A stretch of DNA of 50,131 nt from Candidatus Latescibacter sp. (GTDB lineage: Bacteria; Latescibacterota; Latescibacteria; Latescibacterales; Latescibacteraceae), in NCBI GenBank assembly GCA_030692375.1, contig JAUYCD010000063.1:1-50131 (forward strand). The letters run 5' to 3'. Of the stretch, positions 49,177 to 50,131 are shown piece after piece. The translations under genes and the position numbers were made by a program. Every line of letters starts with the position of its first letter. The stretch's first letter is position 1. The notes under the pieces were generated by a model, which saw only the letters and a program-made list of their open reading frames with translations, was not told the origin of the DNA and searched no databases.

Positions 49177-50131
49177 ATGAATAAAAAAACTGTTTTCACA
49201 AATTACATCGAAAAACTTTCTGATGTCGCATTACGCGGCGATGCAAGGGAAGAAAGCTTTTATCAGACATTAGCGGAAATGGTTGGGGAAGTCGCGCTGT
49301 CAACCGGACATGCAAATGTACATATCACCACGCTGCCAAAACCAACCGATGTGGGAAATCCCGACTTTCGGCTCTGGAATGGCGCCGATCGCATTATCGG
49401 CTACATCGAAGCAAAGAAACCTTCCGAAGAGCGGCTTGACCTCATTGAGGAATCAGAACAGCTTCACCGCTACCGCTCTACGTTTCCCAATCTTATTCTG
49501 ACTAACTTCCTTGAATTCCGGCTTTACCGTGATGGCAAGTGCGTGCAGACGGTTCTATCAGCTCGTCCGCTGGTACTGAACCGGTTGCGCACAGTCCCGC
49601 CCGTCGAGAAACCTGACGAACTTTCAGCTCTCCTTGACCGCTTTTTCAGCTTTTCTCTGCCAAGGGTGTTCACCGCCGAAACGCTTGCCATCGAACTGGC
49701 CAAACGCACCCGCTTCATGCGCGATGTCGTGGCTCAGCAACTCGTCGAAGAGCGCGCCGAACCCGGAATGCTCTCCGGCTTCTTCGAGGCCTTCCAGACC
49801 TTCCTTATAGGTTCACTCACCATCGAAGATTTTGCAGATCTCTTCGCCCAGACAATTGCCTACGGAATGTTCGCCGCCCGCACTCGGGCCGGGGAAGTCT
49901 TCAGCCGGCGCTCTGCCTTCGACAACATTCCGCACACTATCGGAGTTCTGCGCGACCTGTTCCGCTTCATCTCCCTCGGCGACCTTCCCGAACAGCTTGC
50001 ATGGTGTGTTGACGATATCGCTGAAGTCCTCGCAGTAGCCGATGCTTCCGGCATCCTCGACCGTTACTATCACGAAGGCCAGGGCAGCGACCCCATTGTA
50101 CACTTTTATGAGACCTTTCTTGCACAATACG
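49177..50131 (+). CDS. Type IIG-like restriction-modification enzyme, N-terminal part (cut by window edge)
   Basis: Open frame without stop to the window end, 318 residues visible. The N-terminal nuclease-like part shows PD-(D/E)XK spacing: NPDFRLW (Asp63) and IIGYIEAKKP (Glu78, Lys80), followed by LILTNFLEFRLYRDG. A helical region (about 200-300) ends DPIVHFYETFLAQY, which in related single-chain restriction-methylase proteins leads directly into the adenine-methylase domain (expected next: a YYTPEPVV-type stretch). Such enzymes join cleavage and methylation in one polypeptide of about 900-1100 aa. ATG at 49177 has a weak ribosome binding site. The methylase and specificity parts lie beyond the window. 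Confidence 0.8.
   Translation, partial: MNKKTVFTNYIEKLSDVALRGDAREESFYQTLAEMVGEVALSTGHANVHITTLPKPTDVGNPDFRLWNGADRIIGYIEAKKPSEERLDLIEESEQLHRYRSTFPNLILTNFLEFRLYRDGKCVQTVLSARPLVLNRLRTVPPVEKPDELSALLDRFFSFSLPRVFTAETLAIELAKRTRFMRDVVAQQLVEERAEPGMLSGFFEAFQTFLIGSLTIEDFADLFAQTIAYGMFAARTRAGEVFSRRSAFDNIPHTIGVLRDLFRFISLGDLPEQLAWCVDDIAEVLAVADASGILDRYYHEGQGSDPIVHFYETFLAQY

Overview
Gram-negative bacterial chromosome segment of intermediate GC content. The outer-membrane lipid A/KDO genes (kdsB, a DUF374 acyltransferase, waaA, lpxK), an Omp85-type barrel protein, many secreted carbohydrate-active-type proteins and a Tat-exported Gfo/Idh/MocA oxidoreductase suggest an uncultivated polysaccharide-degrading lineage, for example the FCB group or Latescibacterota-like bacteria. 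The phylum is an inference with low confidence. No rRNA, tRNA, CRISPR array, transposase or phage gene was recognised.

Layout. 0.2-5.1 kb (minus strand): CTP synthase, KdsB, a LarA-type racemase and ribosomal protein L28. 5.4-10.4 kb (plus): a lipoprotein with a degenerate SGNH fold, a tightly overlapping DUF374-waaA-lpxK operon, and nadA. 10.6-14.9 kb: a DUF4097-like/Omp85-like fusion protein, a polymer-forming membrane protein, and a divergent DUF6249-like membrane protein. 15-18.2 kb (minus): a frameshifted cupin gene, then a PP-loop thiolase/DUF116/tsaB operon that looks like tRNA modification. 18.4-24.1 kb (plus): a radical SAM protein with a YgiT-type zinc finger, a promoter plus structured RNA ahead of a broken DUF3800 gene, a polyamine operon (pyruvoyl arginine decarboxylase, agmatinase, deoxyhypusine-synthase-like protein), and a decayed toxin-antitoxin patch. 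24.2-45.8 kb: mainly secreted proteins, namely two tandem beta-helix paralogues, two transglutaminase-like paralogues, a TIM-barrel glycosidase-like protein, a beta-propeller, a bicupin, a CBM9-like protein, the oxidoreductase and a ceramidase-like hydrolase. A HGSNAT-type membrane acyltransferase, a second HicBA pair and an MFS transporter lie among them. 46.3-50.1 kb (plus): a family 4 glycosyltransferase, xylulokinase and the first third of a type IIG-like restriction-modification enzyme, cut by the window edge.

How genes fit together. pyrG supplies CTP for KdsB, whose CMP-KDO feeds WaaA acting on the LpxK product. Arginine can go to agmatine, then putrescine, then a homospermidine-type product through the three-gene polyamine operon. 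The 24-46 kb block reads as a secreted degradation and modification locus for an unidentified glycan.

The most striking non-coding signal is the intergenic sequence. At least four families of short palindromic, MITE-like elements (called A to D here) fill most gaps. They are nested in each other (D-A-D, D-C-D), and some touch genes: one supplies the probable ribosome binding site of nadA, one abuts the tsaB start, and one supplies the glycosyltransferase stop codon.
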